From contig JAABQU010000234.1 in NCBI GenBank assembly GCA_011391285.1, forward strand, positions 1 through 20,959: a stretch of 20,959 nt of DNA, given 5' to 3'. The notes under the pieces were generated by a model that saw nothing but the letters and a program-made list of their open reading frames with translations, had not been told where the DNA came from and ran no database searches. This DNA is from Thiobacillus sp. (GTDB lineage Bacteria > Pseudomonadota > Gammaproteobacteria > Burkholderiales > Thiobacillaceae). Both the position numbers and the translations under genes were made by a program. Positions 1-7,602 of the stretch are shown piece after piece (position 1 is the stretch's first letter; each line of letters begins with the position of its first letter).

Positions 1-1068
1 AAGACCTTCGTCCAGTCGTTTTCCACCGGGCTGATCCGCGAGGCGGTGCTGCGCGAACTGAAGCGCGGCGGCCAGGTATATTTCCTGCACAACGAGGTCA
101 GCACCATCGAAAACATGCGCGAGCGGCTGGAAAAGCTGCTGCCGGAAGCGCGCATCCGCGTCGGCCACGGGCAGCAGGGCGAGCGCGAACTGGAACAGGT
201 GATGCGCGACTTCTACCAGCAGCGCTTCGACATCCTCCTGTGCACCACCATCATCGAGACCGGCATCGACGTGCCGACCGCCAACACCATCCTGATCAAC
301 CGCGCCGACAAGTTCGGACTCGCCCAGCTGCACCAGCTGCGCGGCCGCGTCGGGCGCTCGCACCACCAGGCCTTCGCCTATCTGCTGGTGGAAGAGGACC
401 GCACCCTGACGCCGCAGGCGAAAAAGCGCCTGGAAGCCATCCAGCTGCTGGAAGAGCTGGGCTCGGGCTTCCATCTCGCCATGCAGGACATGGAAATCCG
501 CGGCGCCGGCGAGGTGCTGGGCGAAAAGCAGAGCGGCGAGATTCTCGAGGTCGGCTTTTCGCTCTACAACGACATGCTGGCGGGCGCGGTGGCAAGCCTG
601 AGGGCCGGCAAAGAGCCGGACATGAGCCAGCCGCTGGGCGTGGTGTCCGAGATCAACCTGCACCTGCCGGCGCTGCTACCGGTCGACTACTGCCCCGACG
701 TGCACGAGCGGCTGGTGCTGTACAAGCGGCTGGCGAGCGTGCACGCAGCGGAAGAACTCACCCAGTTGCAGGAAGAGCTGATCGACCGCTTTGGCCAGTT
801 GCCCGACCCGGCGCGCGCGCTACTCGACACCCATCGCCTGCGCCTGGCCGCGAAAAAGCTCGGCATCATGAAAGTTGACGCCAGCGGCGACGCCATCCTG
901 CTGCAGTTCGTCCCGCAGCCGCCGATCGACCCGGGCCGCATCATCCAGCTCATCCAGACCCGGCGCGACATCAAGCTGGCGGGTGAGAACCGGCTGCGCT
1001 GGACCACGGCCTCGCCGCCCGAGACACGCACCTCGAATGTCATATCCATGTTTAACTTATTGCAGTAA
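1..1068 (+). CDS. mfd: Transcription-repair coupling factor Mfd, 3' part (C-terminal 355 residues)
   Basis: Mfd displaces RNA polymerase stalled at DNA lesions and recruits UvrA for nucleotide excision repair. The reading frame is open from the first base of the window (KTFVQSF...), so the gene starts outside it and only the C-terminal third is here. Visible are the end of the RecG/Mfd-type translocase motor, with helicase motif V (TTIIETGIDVP) and motif VI (QLRGRVGRS, window residues about 112-120), then the translocation region with GAGEVLGEKQSG. The C-terminal domain that masks the UvrA-binding surface follows (VLYKRLAS...IDRFGQLP). It stops with TAA at 1066. serB begins nine bases later on the same strand, so the two may be co-transcribed. 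The motifs are near-identical to the family consensus, and I see no sign of disruption. Confidence 0.97.
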   Translation, partial: KTFVQSFSTGLIREAVLRELKRGGQVYFLHNEVSTIENMRERLEKLLPEARIRVGHGQQGERELEQVMRDFYQQRFDILLCTTIIETGIDVPTANTILINRADKFGLAQLHQLRGRVGRSHHQAFAYLLVEEDRTLTPQAKKRLEAIQLLEELGSGFHLAMQDMEIRGAGEVLGEKQSGEILEVGFSLYNDMLAGAVASLRAGKEPDMSQPLGVVSEINLHLPALLPVDYCPDVHERLVLYKRLASVHAAEELTQLQEELIDRFGQLPDPARALLDTHRLRLAAKKLGIMKVDASGDAILLQFVPQPPIDPGRIIQLIQTRRDIKLAGENRLRWTTASPPETRTSNVISMFNLLQ

Positions 1069-1077
1069 CCAATTGAA

Positions 1078-1914
1078 ATGAATCTGATTGTTCAGGGGAC
1101 GGACATCCCCACTCCCGATCTCAAGCAACTCGCCAAGTTCACCGGCGCATCCGCCATCGAAGCGGTCAACCCAGCGGCTTTCCGTCTGGTCAGGGCCGAC
1201 CCCGGGCAGCGCGAGGCCGTTGCCGCGTTCTGCGAGGAAAACGAGTTGGATTGCGGCTGGGTACCGGACGACCGGCGCATCGATGACTTCGGCCTCCTGG
1301 TGATGGACATGGATTCGACGCTGATCACCATCGAGTGCATCGACGAGATCGCCGACATGCAGGGGCTGAAACCCAAGGTCTCGGCGATCACCGAGGCCGC
1401 CATGCGCGGCGAAATCGACTTTGCCGAAAGCCTGCGCCGCCGGGTCTCCCTGCTCGAAGGGCTCGACCAGTCGGCGCTGCAGCGGGTCTACGACGAGCGC
1501 CTGCAACTATCGCCCGGCGCCGAGGCCCTGCTGGCGGCGGTACGCGCGGCCGGCATCAGGACCCTGCTGGTGTCGGGCGGCTTCACCTTCTTCACCGAGC
1601 GGCTCAAGCCCCGCCTGGGGCTCGACTACACTGCAGCCAATACGCTGGATGTCGCCGACGGCAAGCTGACCGGGCGCGTGCTGGGCGACATCGTCGACGC
1701 CCAAGGCAAGGCGGACTGGCTGAACCGCGTACGCACCCAGCTGGGCCTAAACAAGGAACAGGTGATCGCCATCGGCGACGGCGCCAACGACCTGAGAATG
1801 ATGGCCGAAGCCGGCGTCAGCATTGCCTACCGGGCCAAGCCGGTGGTCCGCGCGAAGGCCAGTTATGCGCTGAATCAGGTCGGGCTGGAGGGGGTGATTC
1901 CGCTGCTCGGCTGA
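1078..1914 (+). CDS. serB: Phosphoserine phosphatase SerB
   Basis: This 278-residue HAD-superfamily enzyme hydrolyses phosphoserine to serine, the last step of serine synthesis. The aspartyl nucleophile motif is DMDST at residues 77-81 (D77 nucleophile, D79 acid/base). It is followed by the SerB-typical ECIDEIAD, the motif II serine in SGGF (166-169) and the metal-binding GDGANDL (233-239). The N-terminal 70 residues form the small regulatory-type domain common in proteobacterial SerB. The ATG at 1078 gives the usual betaproteobacterial N-terminus (MNLIVQG). I see no good Shine-Dalgarno before it, which fits translation coupled to mfd, whose stop is nine bases upstream. No clear terminator follows. 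Confidence 0.97.
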   Translation: MNLIVQGTDIPTPDLKQLAKFTGASAIEAVNPAAFRLVRADPGQREAVAAFCEENELDCGWVPDDRRIDDFGLLVMDMDSTLITIECIDEIADMQGLKPKVSAITEAAMRGEIDFAESLRRRVSLLEGLDQSALQRVYDERLQLSPGAEALLAAVRAAGIRTLLVSGGFTFFTERLKPRLGLDYTAANTLDVADGKLTGRVLGDIVDAQGKADWLNRVRTQLGLNKEQVIAIGDGANDLRMMAEAGVSIAYRAKPVVRAKASYALNQVGLEGVIPLLG

Positions 1915-1929
1915 AAAGGCTGTGACGAC

Positions 1930-1956
1930 TAAAGAAAACCGCCCTGCCGCCGATAA
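1930..1956 (+). promoter_or_regulatory. Sigma-28 (FliA) promoter for the flgM-type gene
   Basis: TAAAGAAA at 1930-1937 and GCCGATAA at 1949-1956 are separated by exactly 11 bases. The enterobacterial sigma-28 consensus is TAAAGTTT-N11-GCCGATAA, so the -10 element matches at all eight positions and the -35 element at six of eight (TAAAG plus the fifth-to-eighth region differing by AAA for TTT, with TAAAG intact). Transcription would start near 1963, about 48 bases before the GTG start of the flgM-type gene. Confidence 0.78.
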
Positions 1957-2010
1957 ACTATTTGGTATTCATCCAGTCAGAAGATCGTCCAATAGCGACC
2001 AGGAACCACA

Positions 2011-2319
2011 GTGAAAATCGACAAGCGCATCACCCCACCCGCAGCCTCCAAAGTATCTGCCGCCAAGGGCAAGGCGGGCGTCAAATCGCCCGCCCCGGTC
2101 GCGGGCGGCGGCGATTCGCTGAGCCTGACGGAATCAAGCGCCCATCTGCGTGAACTGGAGTCCCAACTGGCGTCGGTCGATGTCACCGATATCGGCAAGG
2201 TCGAATCGATCAAGGCCGCGATCGCCAACGGCACCTTCAGCGTCGACGCAGAAGTGGTGGCCGACCGCCTGATCGACCACACCAAGGAAGCCTTACGCAA
2301 GCGTCCCCGCAAGAAGTAA
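2011..2319 (+). CDS. flgM: FlgM-type negative regulator of flagellin synthesis (anti-sigma-28 factor)
   Basis: FlgM binds sigma-28 (FliA) and holds it inactive until the flagellar hook is finished and FlgM is exported. This 102-residue protein has the family architecture: a low-complexity, probably disordered N-terminal half (KVSAAKGKAGVKSPAPVAGGG), then a C-terminal sigma-binding helix region with the hallmark IKAAIANGTFSVDAEVVADRLID at about residues 67-89. The tail is very basic (RKRPRKK). The GTG start at 2011 is preceded by AGGA six bases upstream, and no ATG alternative fits. The FliA-type promoter upstream supports the assignment independently. No other flagellar gene is in the window, so this is a detached flgM. 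A strong terminator follows directly. The family call rests on motif recognition only. Confidence 0.85.
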   Translation: MKIDKRITPPAASKVSAAKGKAGVKSPAPVAGGGDSLSLTESSAHLRELESQLASVDVTDIGKVESIKAAIANGTFSVDAEVVADRLIDHTKEALRKRPRKK

Positions 2320-2337
2320 GGCCTTTGTCGGATCAGC

Positions 2338-2366
2338 AAAGCCCGCGGCCCTCTCCGCGGGCTTTT
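2338..2366 (+). terminator. Rho-independent terminator after the flgM-type gene
   Basis: A perfect 11-base inverted repeat, AAAGCCCGCGG (2338-2348) and CCGCGGGCTTT (2355-2365), encloses a six-base loop and continues into a T-rich stretch (TTTTGTTC). It lies 19 bases after the flgM-type stop codon. Confidence 0.9.
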
Positions 2367-2392
2367 GTTCTTCAGCTGGAATAAAATCGTAG

Positions 2393-2410
2393 CCTGAAAC
2401 GACTTTCAGG
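2393..2410 (+). promoter_or_regulatory. Inverted repeat overlapping the ribosome binding site of the metal chaperone gene
   Basis: CCTGAAA (2393-2399) and TTTCAGG (2404-2410) form a perfect 7-base inverted repeat around a CGAC loop. The 3' arm contains the AGG of the Shine-Dalgarno (AGGA, 2408-2411), seven bases before the ATG at 2419. As RNA it could mask the ribosome binding site; as DNA it could be a small operator. The function is inference. Confidence 0.4.
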
Positions 2411-2418
2411 ACTCAATC

Positions 2419-2628
2419 ATGAATGAAATCATCTTGTCGGTGACCGGCATGACCTGCGGCGGCTGCGTCAACAGCGTGACACGGGTATTGACGGCCTTGC
2501 CGGGGGTGCAAACGGCAGAGGTGACACTCGATCCCGGTCAGGCGCGCGTGGTGTTCGACGCGACCCGGATCGACCGCGTTGCGCTGGTGCAGGCGATCGT
2601 CGATGCCGGATTCGGCGTGGCTGACTGA
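2419..2628 (+). CDS. Heavy-metal-associated domain protein, CopZ-like copper chaperone
   Basis: This 69-residue protein is a single heavy-metal-associated (HMA) domain with the ferredoxin-like fold of Atx1/CopZ chaperones. The metal site is MTCGGC (residues 11-16), with C13 and C16 as the expected soft-metal ligands. The remaining pattern fits (GVQTAEVTLDPGQARVVFD, then IVDAGFGV). Such proteins deliver Cu(I) to P-type ATPases in the cytoplasm. No ATPase or metal regulator is adjacent, so the partner must be elsewhere. The ATG at 2419 has AGGA seven bases upstream, within an inverted repeat. It is convergent with the GGDEF/EAL gene, with 18 bases between the stops. A mercury-binding MerP-like role is less likely because there is no signal peptide. 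Confidence 0.88.
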   Translation: MNEIILSVTGMTCGGCVNSVTRVLTALPGVQTAEVTLDPGQARVVFDATRIDRVALVQAIVDAGFGVAD

Positions 2629-2646
2629 CGGCGCCCCCCAGACCCT

Positions 2647-4737
2647 TCACGCATTTCCGCACAGGTTTGCCAGGGGCTCGGGGCAATGCACGCCGTTGCC
2701 CTGAACATAATCCACCCCGATATTCCTCAGAATCGCGACGATCTGATCCGACTCGACATACTCGGCGACGGTCTTCAGGCCCATCTGGTGGCCGATCCGG
2801 TGGATCGCCTCCACCATGGAGCGATCGACGGCATTGGTCACGATGTCGCGCACAAACGCGCCGTCGATCTTGAGGTAATCCACTTTGAGGTTTTTCAGGT
2901 AGGTGAATGACGACAGGCCGCTACCGAAATCATCCAGCGCAAAACTGCAGCCGAATTCGCGCATGGCATCGATGAATTCGTTGACGACCGCCAGGTTGCC
3001 GATGGCCGCCGTTTCGGTGATCTCGAAACACAGGTGCGGCCCCAGGTCGGGATTTTGCTGCAGTTTCTCCAGCAGCATGCGGCGGAATGCCGGATCTTTC
3101 AGCGACGCGCCCGACAGGTTGACCGCAAACAGGCAATGCCGCTCGCATTTGGACGCCAGATAGCGCTGGCACGCACGCCAGGTTTCAGCGATCACCCAGC
3201 TGTCGAGAGCAGGCATGATGGAATAGCGCTCGGCGGCCGGAATGAAGGCCATGGGCAGGATTTCGCTGCCGTCGTCGTCCACCATGCGCAGCAGCAGTTC
3301 GACATGCCGCACGGGTTCGACCGTGTCGTCGGTACGGCGGATTTCCTGCCACGACAGACTCAGCCGATCTTCCTCGAGCGCTCGCTGGATCCGCGTTACC
3401 CACTGCATTTCGCCGCGGTGGCGCGTCAGGTCGATATCGCGGCTCTCATAGAGATGAATCTGGTTGCGACCGCGATCCTTGGCCACATAGCAGGCTGCAT
3501 CCGCCGCTGAAAGCAGGCTCGCAGCGGTGCCGCTGTCACGGTTGATCGCCACCATGCCCACGCTCATGCCGACCGCGAAAATGCGGTCTGCCCACTTGAA
3601 GCGGAAACGCTGCACCTCGGCGCGAAAGAGATCCGCCACCTCCAGCGCATCGGCAATGCTGCAGTTTTCCAGCAACAGCGCGAATTCGTCGCCGCCCAGG
3701 CGGGCCAGGGTATCGCGATCGCGCAGATTGCCTTTCAACAAAAGCGCCAGCTGGCGCAGCAGCTCATCGCCCGCCGCATGGCCGCAGGTATCGTTGATCA
3801 CCTTGAACTGGTCGAGGTCCATGTAGCACAGCGCATGCTCGCGCCCCTGCTGCAGGGCCGAAACCAGCAGGCGCTCCAGTCGTTGTTCGAACTCGCGGCG
3901 GTTGATCAGCCCTGTCAACATGTCGTGGCTGGCCTGATACACCAGGCGCGCGGTGGCCTGGTCGATCTTTGCCTGCATCTGGTCCTGCATCGTCTGCAGG
4001 TGGGCCGCCATGTGGTTGACGCCGCGCTGCAGCACCCCGAGTTCGGCCTCCCCGGTGGGCTCGACGCGTTCGTCCATATGGCCCTCGCCGATACGGCTCA
4101 CGGTGTGGGTCAGGGCCAGAATCGGCTGGGTGATGCGGCGCCCGATGCGCCAGGCGAGAAACAGGCTGACGCACAAGCCTGCCAGCAGGATCGTCAGGCT
4201 GCGCAGGATGGCGTCACGCTGGCTCTGGAAGGTGGCGCTGCGCGACACATCCAGGCCCACCCAGCCCAGCAACTGCGGCCCGCTGCCCGACCCCGCGGAA
4301 TGTTCATCGTTGAAATCCTCCACCGCCACCTCGGTGCGGGTGATCGGCGCGTAGTAGACCAGCCGGTCCGTGTATTCGATTTGACGGAGGCGATCGGCGG
4401 GCAGCCTGCCCCGGGCCGGCTCCACCCAATCACCGGAACCGACGTGCGCAAGCCGCTCGCCCTGGTCGTCGAAGACGGCCACGCCGCGAACATCGGGCTC
4501 GAACGCCACCTTGTGAAGCAGGCTCTGCAGCACTTGGGTATTGCCGGAGACAACGCCATATTCAGCCACGGGCGCCAGCTGGCGGGTAATGGCTGCGGCA
4601 CGGGTGCGCAGCGACTGATCGAGATCGTCGATCTTCCCGCTGATGAGCTGGAACAGCAGCAGCATGCCAACGATGGCCACCGGCACCATGGCCAGACCAA
4701 TGACGCGCCCGCGAATACCCAATGAAATTATCCTCAA
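2647..4737 (-). CDS. Membrane-bound GGDEF/EAL protein with HAMP domain (c-di-GMP synthesis and/or breakdown)
   Basis: This 696-residue inner-membrane protein has a first membrane helix at about 12-32 and a periplasmic sensor region at about 35-172 resembling BarA-type or double-Cache-like N-termini. The second helix is at about 178-198, followed by HAMP (about 200-252), GGDEF (about 268-430) and EAL (about 445-690). The cyclase signature GGDEF (348-352) is intact, and the inhibitory I-site RxxD (R339, D342) lies five residues before it. Phosphodiesterase ligands are also present: E480 in ELLLR, N540, E572, D602-D603, K623, E659 and Q679. Either or both activities are therefore possible. The TTG start at 4737 overlaps the stop of the upstream binding-protein gene (TTGA), which predicts translational coupling. 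Another start inside the gene would cut into the first helix. Confidence 0.92.
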   Translation of the reverse strand: MRIISLGIRGRVIGLAMVPVAIVGMLLLFQLISGKIDDLDQSLRTRAAAITRQLAPVAEYGVVSGNTQVLQSLLHKVAFEPDVRGVAVFDDQGERLAHVGSGDWVEPARGRLPADRLRQIEYTDRLVYYAPITRTEVAVEDFNDEHSAGSGSGPQLLGWVGLDVSRSATFQSQRDAILRSLTILLAGLCVSLFLAWRIGRRITQPILALTHTVSRIGEGHMDERVEPTGEAELGVLQRGVNHMAAHLQTMQDQMQAKIDQATARLVYQASHDMLTGLINRREFEQRLERLLVSALQQGREHALCYMDLDQFKVINDTCGHAAGDELLRQLALLLKGNLRDRDTLARLGGDEFALLLENCSIADALEVADLFRAEVQRFRFKWADRIFAVGMSVGMVAINRDSGTAASLLSAADAACYVAKDRGRNQIHLYESRDIDLTRHRGEMQWVTRIQRALEEDRLSLSWQEIRRTDDTVEPVRHVELLLRMVDDDGSEILPMAFIPAAERYSIMPALDSWVIAETWRACQRYLASKCERHCLFAVNLSGASLKDPAFRRMLLEKLQQNPDLGPHLCFEITETAAIGNLAVVNEFIDAMREFGCSFALDDFGSGLSSFTYLKNLKVDYLKIDGAFVRDIVTNAVDRSMVEAIHRIGHQMGLKTVAEYVESDQIVAILRNIGVDYVQGNGVHCPEPLANLCGNA

Positions 4738-5687
4738 CGTGGCGCCCCCAAACGTTTTTCCAGTTCGTCTTCCGGCGGCAGGGTGTAACCCAGCGAGCGA
4801 GCGACCTGTTCATTGATTGAAATGCCGAAATAGACAGGGTGGGCTGGCGGCGGCAGACGCACCGCGCCCCCCTGAAGCGCGACGATGACCGATTCAGCGG
4901 TCTGCCGGCCGATCTGCGCCGGGCTGGAGTGCAGCGACAACAGCGCGCCTGCCCGCGTCAGCGAATGCGAATAGCCCAATACCGGGGTGCGGTAGCGGTA
5001 GGACGTGAGAAGGAGGCTTTGCGCCGTGTTGCGGTTGAAGACCCGAGGATCGGTTTCGGCCAGCAGCACATCGGATTCCGACAAGACGTTTTCGAGGGTA
5101 TTCATCAGCCGCCCCTCGCTGGGCAGTATCCCCAACACCAGGCCCAGCTGACGTGCCTGAAGTGCCGCCTCCAGTTCTCCCACCAGCCCCTCCTGATCCT
5201 CACTCATCAGCACGCCGGCGCGCTGTGCATCGGGAAGCGCCAGGCGGATCAACTCCGCCTGCCGTTCGAAGGGTTGATCAAGGTAGATGGCCGCCACGCT
5301 GCGGCGACCGCTGTCAAGGAGGCGGGCACGCCCGCCTTTGGCATACCACGAACGCGGCACCAGCACGGCCAGAACGGGCGTGCGCCCGGGCAGCGTCGCC
5401 ACCGATTCGGCCGCGCGTACGCCCACCGTCACGGCCAGATGCGTTCCATCCAATGAGCCGGTGGTCAGGCCCTGGGCGTACGCTCGGCTGAGATCATGGG
5501 GGCCGCCTTGCAGATGGTCGCGGACGGCTTGATAGACTTCCTGGTAGGGGGGCGAATCGTCGCTCAACACCACCGTCACGCGTGCGGCGACGGCCGGCGG
5601 CGTCACCAGCGCCAGACAGGCGCAAGCCAGGCCCAGCAACACGACGTCCTGGAACACGTTCTGGCTGCGCGTCAGCCAACGTGTCAA
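4734..5687 (-). CDS. Periplasmic ABC_sub_bind-type (PF04392-like) binding protein
   Basis: This protein of about 317 residues has a Sec-type signal peptide (hydrophobic VVLLGLACACLALV, cleavage probably after PPAVA). It also has the fold pattern of the uncharacterised ABC_sub_bind family: TPVLAVLVP, then TPVLGYSHSLTRAGALLSL and the closing GISINEQVARSLGYTLP. The family includes tryptophan- and other small-molecule-binding proteins, but the ligand here cannot be read. I place the start at TTG 5687, which overlaps the dnaQ stop (TTGA) and has AGGTG just upstream; GTG 5717 would give ten more residues. No permease or ATPase accompanies it. Its only tightly linked partner is the GGDEF/EAL gene, joined by a 4-base overlap, so I infer that it senses a ligand for that protein rather than transporting one. 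Confidence 0.8.
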   Translation of the reverse strand: MTRWLTRSQNVFQDVVLLGLACACLALVTPPAVAARVTVVLSDDSPPYQEVYQAVRDHLQGGPHDLSRAYAQGLTTGSLDGTHLAVTVGVRAAESVATLPGRTPVLAVLVPRSWYAKGGRARLLDSGRRSVAAIYLDQPFERQAELIRLALPDAQRAGVLMSEDQEGLVGELEAALQARQLGLVLGILPSEGRLMNTLENVLSESDVLLAETDPRVFNRNTAQSLLLTSYRYRTPVLGYSHSLTRAGALLSLHSSPAQIGRQTAESVIVALQGGAVRLPPPAHPVYFGISINEQVARSLGYTLPPEDELEKRLGAPR

Positions 5688-6388
5688 TTCGTCACCTGCT
5701 CCCCGCCCCACAGGCACGGTCCCTTGCTTTCCTTCGCGATGGCTTCGAGCAGGCTGGCGTGCTCAGCCAACTCGTCGGCAGATGCCTGCAGCAGGACGGG
5801 CCTGGGGCGGGTGCGCGCCGCCGCCTGGCTGGCCTCGGCGCTGCGCGTTTCCAGCCCGATCGACAGGCTCTCCTGGCCGCGCGTCAGCGCCAGGTACACC
5901 GCTGCCAGCAGTTCGCAGTCGAGCAATGCGCCGTGCAGCGTGCGCGCCGCGTTGTCCACGCCATAGCGCTTGCACAGCGCATCCAGGTTGTTGCGCTGCC
6001 CCGGGTGCAGCGCCTTGGCCATGGCCAGGGTGTCGGTCACGCCGTCGCACCAGGTCGGCAGCGGCGCCATCTCCAGCAGGCGCAGTTCCATGTTGAGAAA
6101 GCCGACATCGAACGGCGCATTGTGGATGATGAGCTCGGCGCCCTCGATGAAGCCGACGAATTCCTGCGCGATGTCGGCAAAGCGCGGCTTGTCCTGCAGG
6201 AATTCCGGCGTGATGCCGTGCACCTGCATCGCCCCGGCATCGATGTCGCGATCCGGGTTCACATAACGGTGGAGGTGATTGCCGGTCAGTCTCCGGTTGA
6301 CCATTTCCACCGCCGCCACCTCGATGATGCGGTGCCCCTGGTTGGGGTCCAGGCCGGTCGTTTCGGTATCGAGAATGATTTGCCGCAT
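5684..6388 (-). CDS. dnaQ: DNA polymerase III epsilon subunit DnaQ (3'-5' proofreading exonuclease)
   Basis: This 234-residue DEDDh exonuclease proofreads for the replicative polymerase. The catalytic residues are in place: D7 and E9 in ILDTETTG, D94 in HNAPFDVGFLN, and H152 and D157 in LHGALLDCELL. A sliding-clamp-binding motif is visible at 172-177 (QESLSI, matching the position and pattern of QTSMAF in E. coli). The C-terminal tail, which binds the polymerase alpha subunit, ends at 234. The ATG at 6388 gives the classic MRQIILDTETTG start; an upstream extension in the same frame runs through rnhA and is not coding. It starts five bases after the rnhA stop. The rnhA-dnaQ pairing is well known in proteobacteria, although in enterobacteria the two genes are divergent rather than co-directional. 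Confidence 0.97.
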   Translation of the reverse strand: MRQIILDTETTGLDPNQGHRIIEVAAVEMVNRRLTGNHLHRYVNPDRDIDAGAMQVHGITPEFLQDKPRFADIAQEFVGFIEGAELIIHNAPFDVGFLNMELRLLEMAPLPTWCDGVTDTLAMAKALHPGQRNNLDALCKRYGVDNAARTLHGALLDCELLAAVYLALTRGQESLSIGLETRSAEASQAAARTRPRPVLLQASADELAEHASLLEAIAKESKGPCLWGGEQVTN

Positions 6389-6393
6389 GGTTT

Positions 6394-6843
6394 CTAACCG
6401 TTCTGCAGCGCCTGCAGCACGCCCTGGTTGGCGAGCGCATCGGCGCGTTCGTTTTCGGGATGGCCGGAATGGCCTCTCACCCATTTCCATTCGATGCGGT
6501 GCAACTGGCTCAAGGAATCCAGTTGCAGCCACAGGTCCTGGTTCTTCACCGGCTTGCCGTCGGCGGTGCGCCAGTTGCGCCGCTTCCAGCCGGCCACCCA
6601 TTCGCTGATACCCTTTTGCACATACTGGGAATCGGTGTGGACCTCAACCGTGGAGGGGCGTTTCAGCGATTCCAGCGCGCGGATCACCGCGGTCATTTCC
6701 ATGCGGTTGTTGGTGGTGTTGGCCTCGCCGCCGCAGATTTCCTTGCGGTGCCCATCCGTCACCAGGAGGGCGCCCCAGCCGCCGGCGCCGGGATTGCCCT
6801 TGCAGGCGCCGTCGCTATATATGTAAATGGTGTCAGCGTTCAC
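6394..6843 (-). CDS. rnhA: Ribonuclease HI
   Basis: RNase HI cuts the RNA strand of RNA-DNA hybrids, removing R-loops and primers. The 149-residue protein aligns with the E. coli enzyme with a one-residue offset. It has the metal-binding carboxylates D11 ([11 protein letters not shown]), E49 (NNRMEM), D71 (TDSQYV) and D135 (NERAD), plus the catalytic-loop H125 in [10 protein letters not shown]. The basic handle ([20 protein letters not shown]) is present. The GTG start at 6843 overlaps the end of the methyltransferase gene by 11 bases, so it is probably translated by coupling; no clear Shine-Dalgarno is visible. dnaQ follows after five bases. Confidence 0.98.
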   Translation of the reverse strand: MNADTIYIYSDGACKGNPGAGGWGALLVTDGHRKEICGGEANTTNNRMEMTAVIRALESLKRPSTVEVHTDSQYVQKGISEWVAGWKRRNWRTADGKPVKNQDLWLQLDSLSQLHRIEWKWVRGHSGHPENERADALANQGVLQALQNG

Positions 6844-7570
6844 GACGTACCCGATACTGTTTGAGATTGACCACTTTGGCAGCCGGCGATAATAAACGCT
6901 GTGCCACTGGCGTTTTCCACTGCGGCAAAATAATGTTCATGCCCTGCACGCGCTTGACCGCCTGCAGGAAATACACGCCGCCGCCCATCGCCCACCAGCG
7001 GTCGCCTGCCGGTTCCATGAAGCGCATCCGCCGCAGCCAGTTGTCGCGGTTGATCGGCGGCCGGTAGCAGCACATGCTGCCGGCCGCCACCTCCATGCCC
7101 AGCAAGACCATCCAGTCCTTCACCCGCGAAATGTTGAGGAAATTGCCGTTCCAGGGATAGCCGCGCTCGCCGCCCTGCAGCACGCGCGTCAGCCCCCACA
7201 GGCTGCGCGGATTGAATCCGGCCAGCACCAGACGGCCTTCCGGACGCAATACACGCTCGGCCTCGCGCAGCACCTGATGCGGGTTGGCGCTGAATTCCAG
7301 CACATGCGGCAGCAGCAGCAGGTCGAGCGACTGGCTTTCGAACGGCAGGAACATGGGGTCGGCCCGCACGTCGGCAGACGGCTCGACGGCGCAGGTCACA
7401 CGCAGCGGAATCCGGCTGTTGCGCAGGAAATCGAGTTGCGGCAGGCCGACCTGAACCGCATTGAAGCCGAAGACATCCGATACGGCGTTGTCGAAATAGC
7501 GCTGCTCGCGGAACAGCAGATGCTGTCCCAGCGGGGATTCAAACCATTCCGTGTTCAGCTTGGATAACAT
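6833..7570 (-). CDS. Class I SAM-dependent methyltransferase-like protein
   Basis: This 245-residue protein resembles Methyltransf_11-type enzymes. The best match is the second half of the core fold: [40 protein letters not shown] at about 82-121, which corresponds to motifs II and III. Motif I is poor: where a glycine-rich hhE/DhGxGxG loop is expected, there is [12 protein letters not shown] (about 38-49), with one glycine. SAM binding is therefore uncertain and the substrate is unknown. The ATG at 7570 has AAAGGAAAG upstream. It heads the reverse-strand run into rnhA (11-base overlap) and dnaQ, and is divergent from gloB with 32 bases between start codons. This gene commonly sits between gloB and rnhA in betaproteobacteria. 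Confidence 0.75.
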   Translation of the reverse strand: MLSKLNTEWFESPLGQHLLFREQRYFDNAVSDVFGFNAVQVGLPQLDFLRNSRIPLRVTCAVEPSADVRADPMFLPFESQSLDLLLLPHVLEFSANPHQVLREAERVLRPEGRLVLAGFNPRSLWGLTRVLQGGERGYPWNGNFLNISRVKDWMVLLGMEVAAGSMCCYRPPINRDNWLRRMRFMEPAGDRWWAMGGGVYFLQAVKRVQGMNIILPQWKTPVAQRLLSPAAKVVNLKQYRVRRER

Positions 7571-7602
7571 AGGCTTTCCTTTTGTTGTCTGACCACTCCG
7601 CC

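Noticed and set aside
2382..2387. TAAAAT as a -10 box for the metal chaperone gene
   Set aside because: There is no acceptable -35 hexamer at 16-18 bases, and the position overlaps the end of the preceding terminator region.
3778..4725. Long open frame opposite the GGDEF/EAL gene
   Set aside because: It is antisense to a clear gene, its product has no recognisable domain, and GC-rich third positions easily create such frames.
6389..6601. N-terminal extension of dnaQ in the same frame
   Set aside because: It lies inside rnhA on the same strand, has arginine-rich low-quality sequence, and the conserved DnaQ start MRQIILDTETTG begins at 6388.
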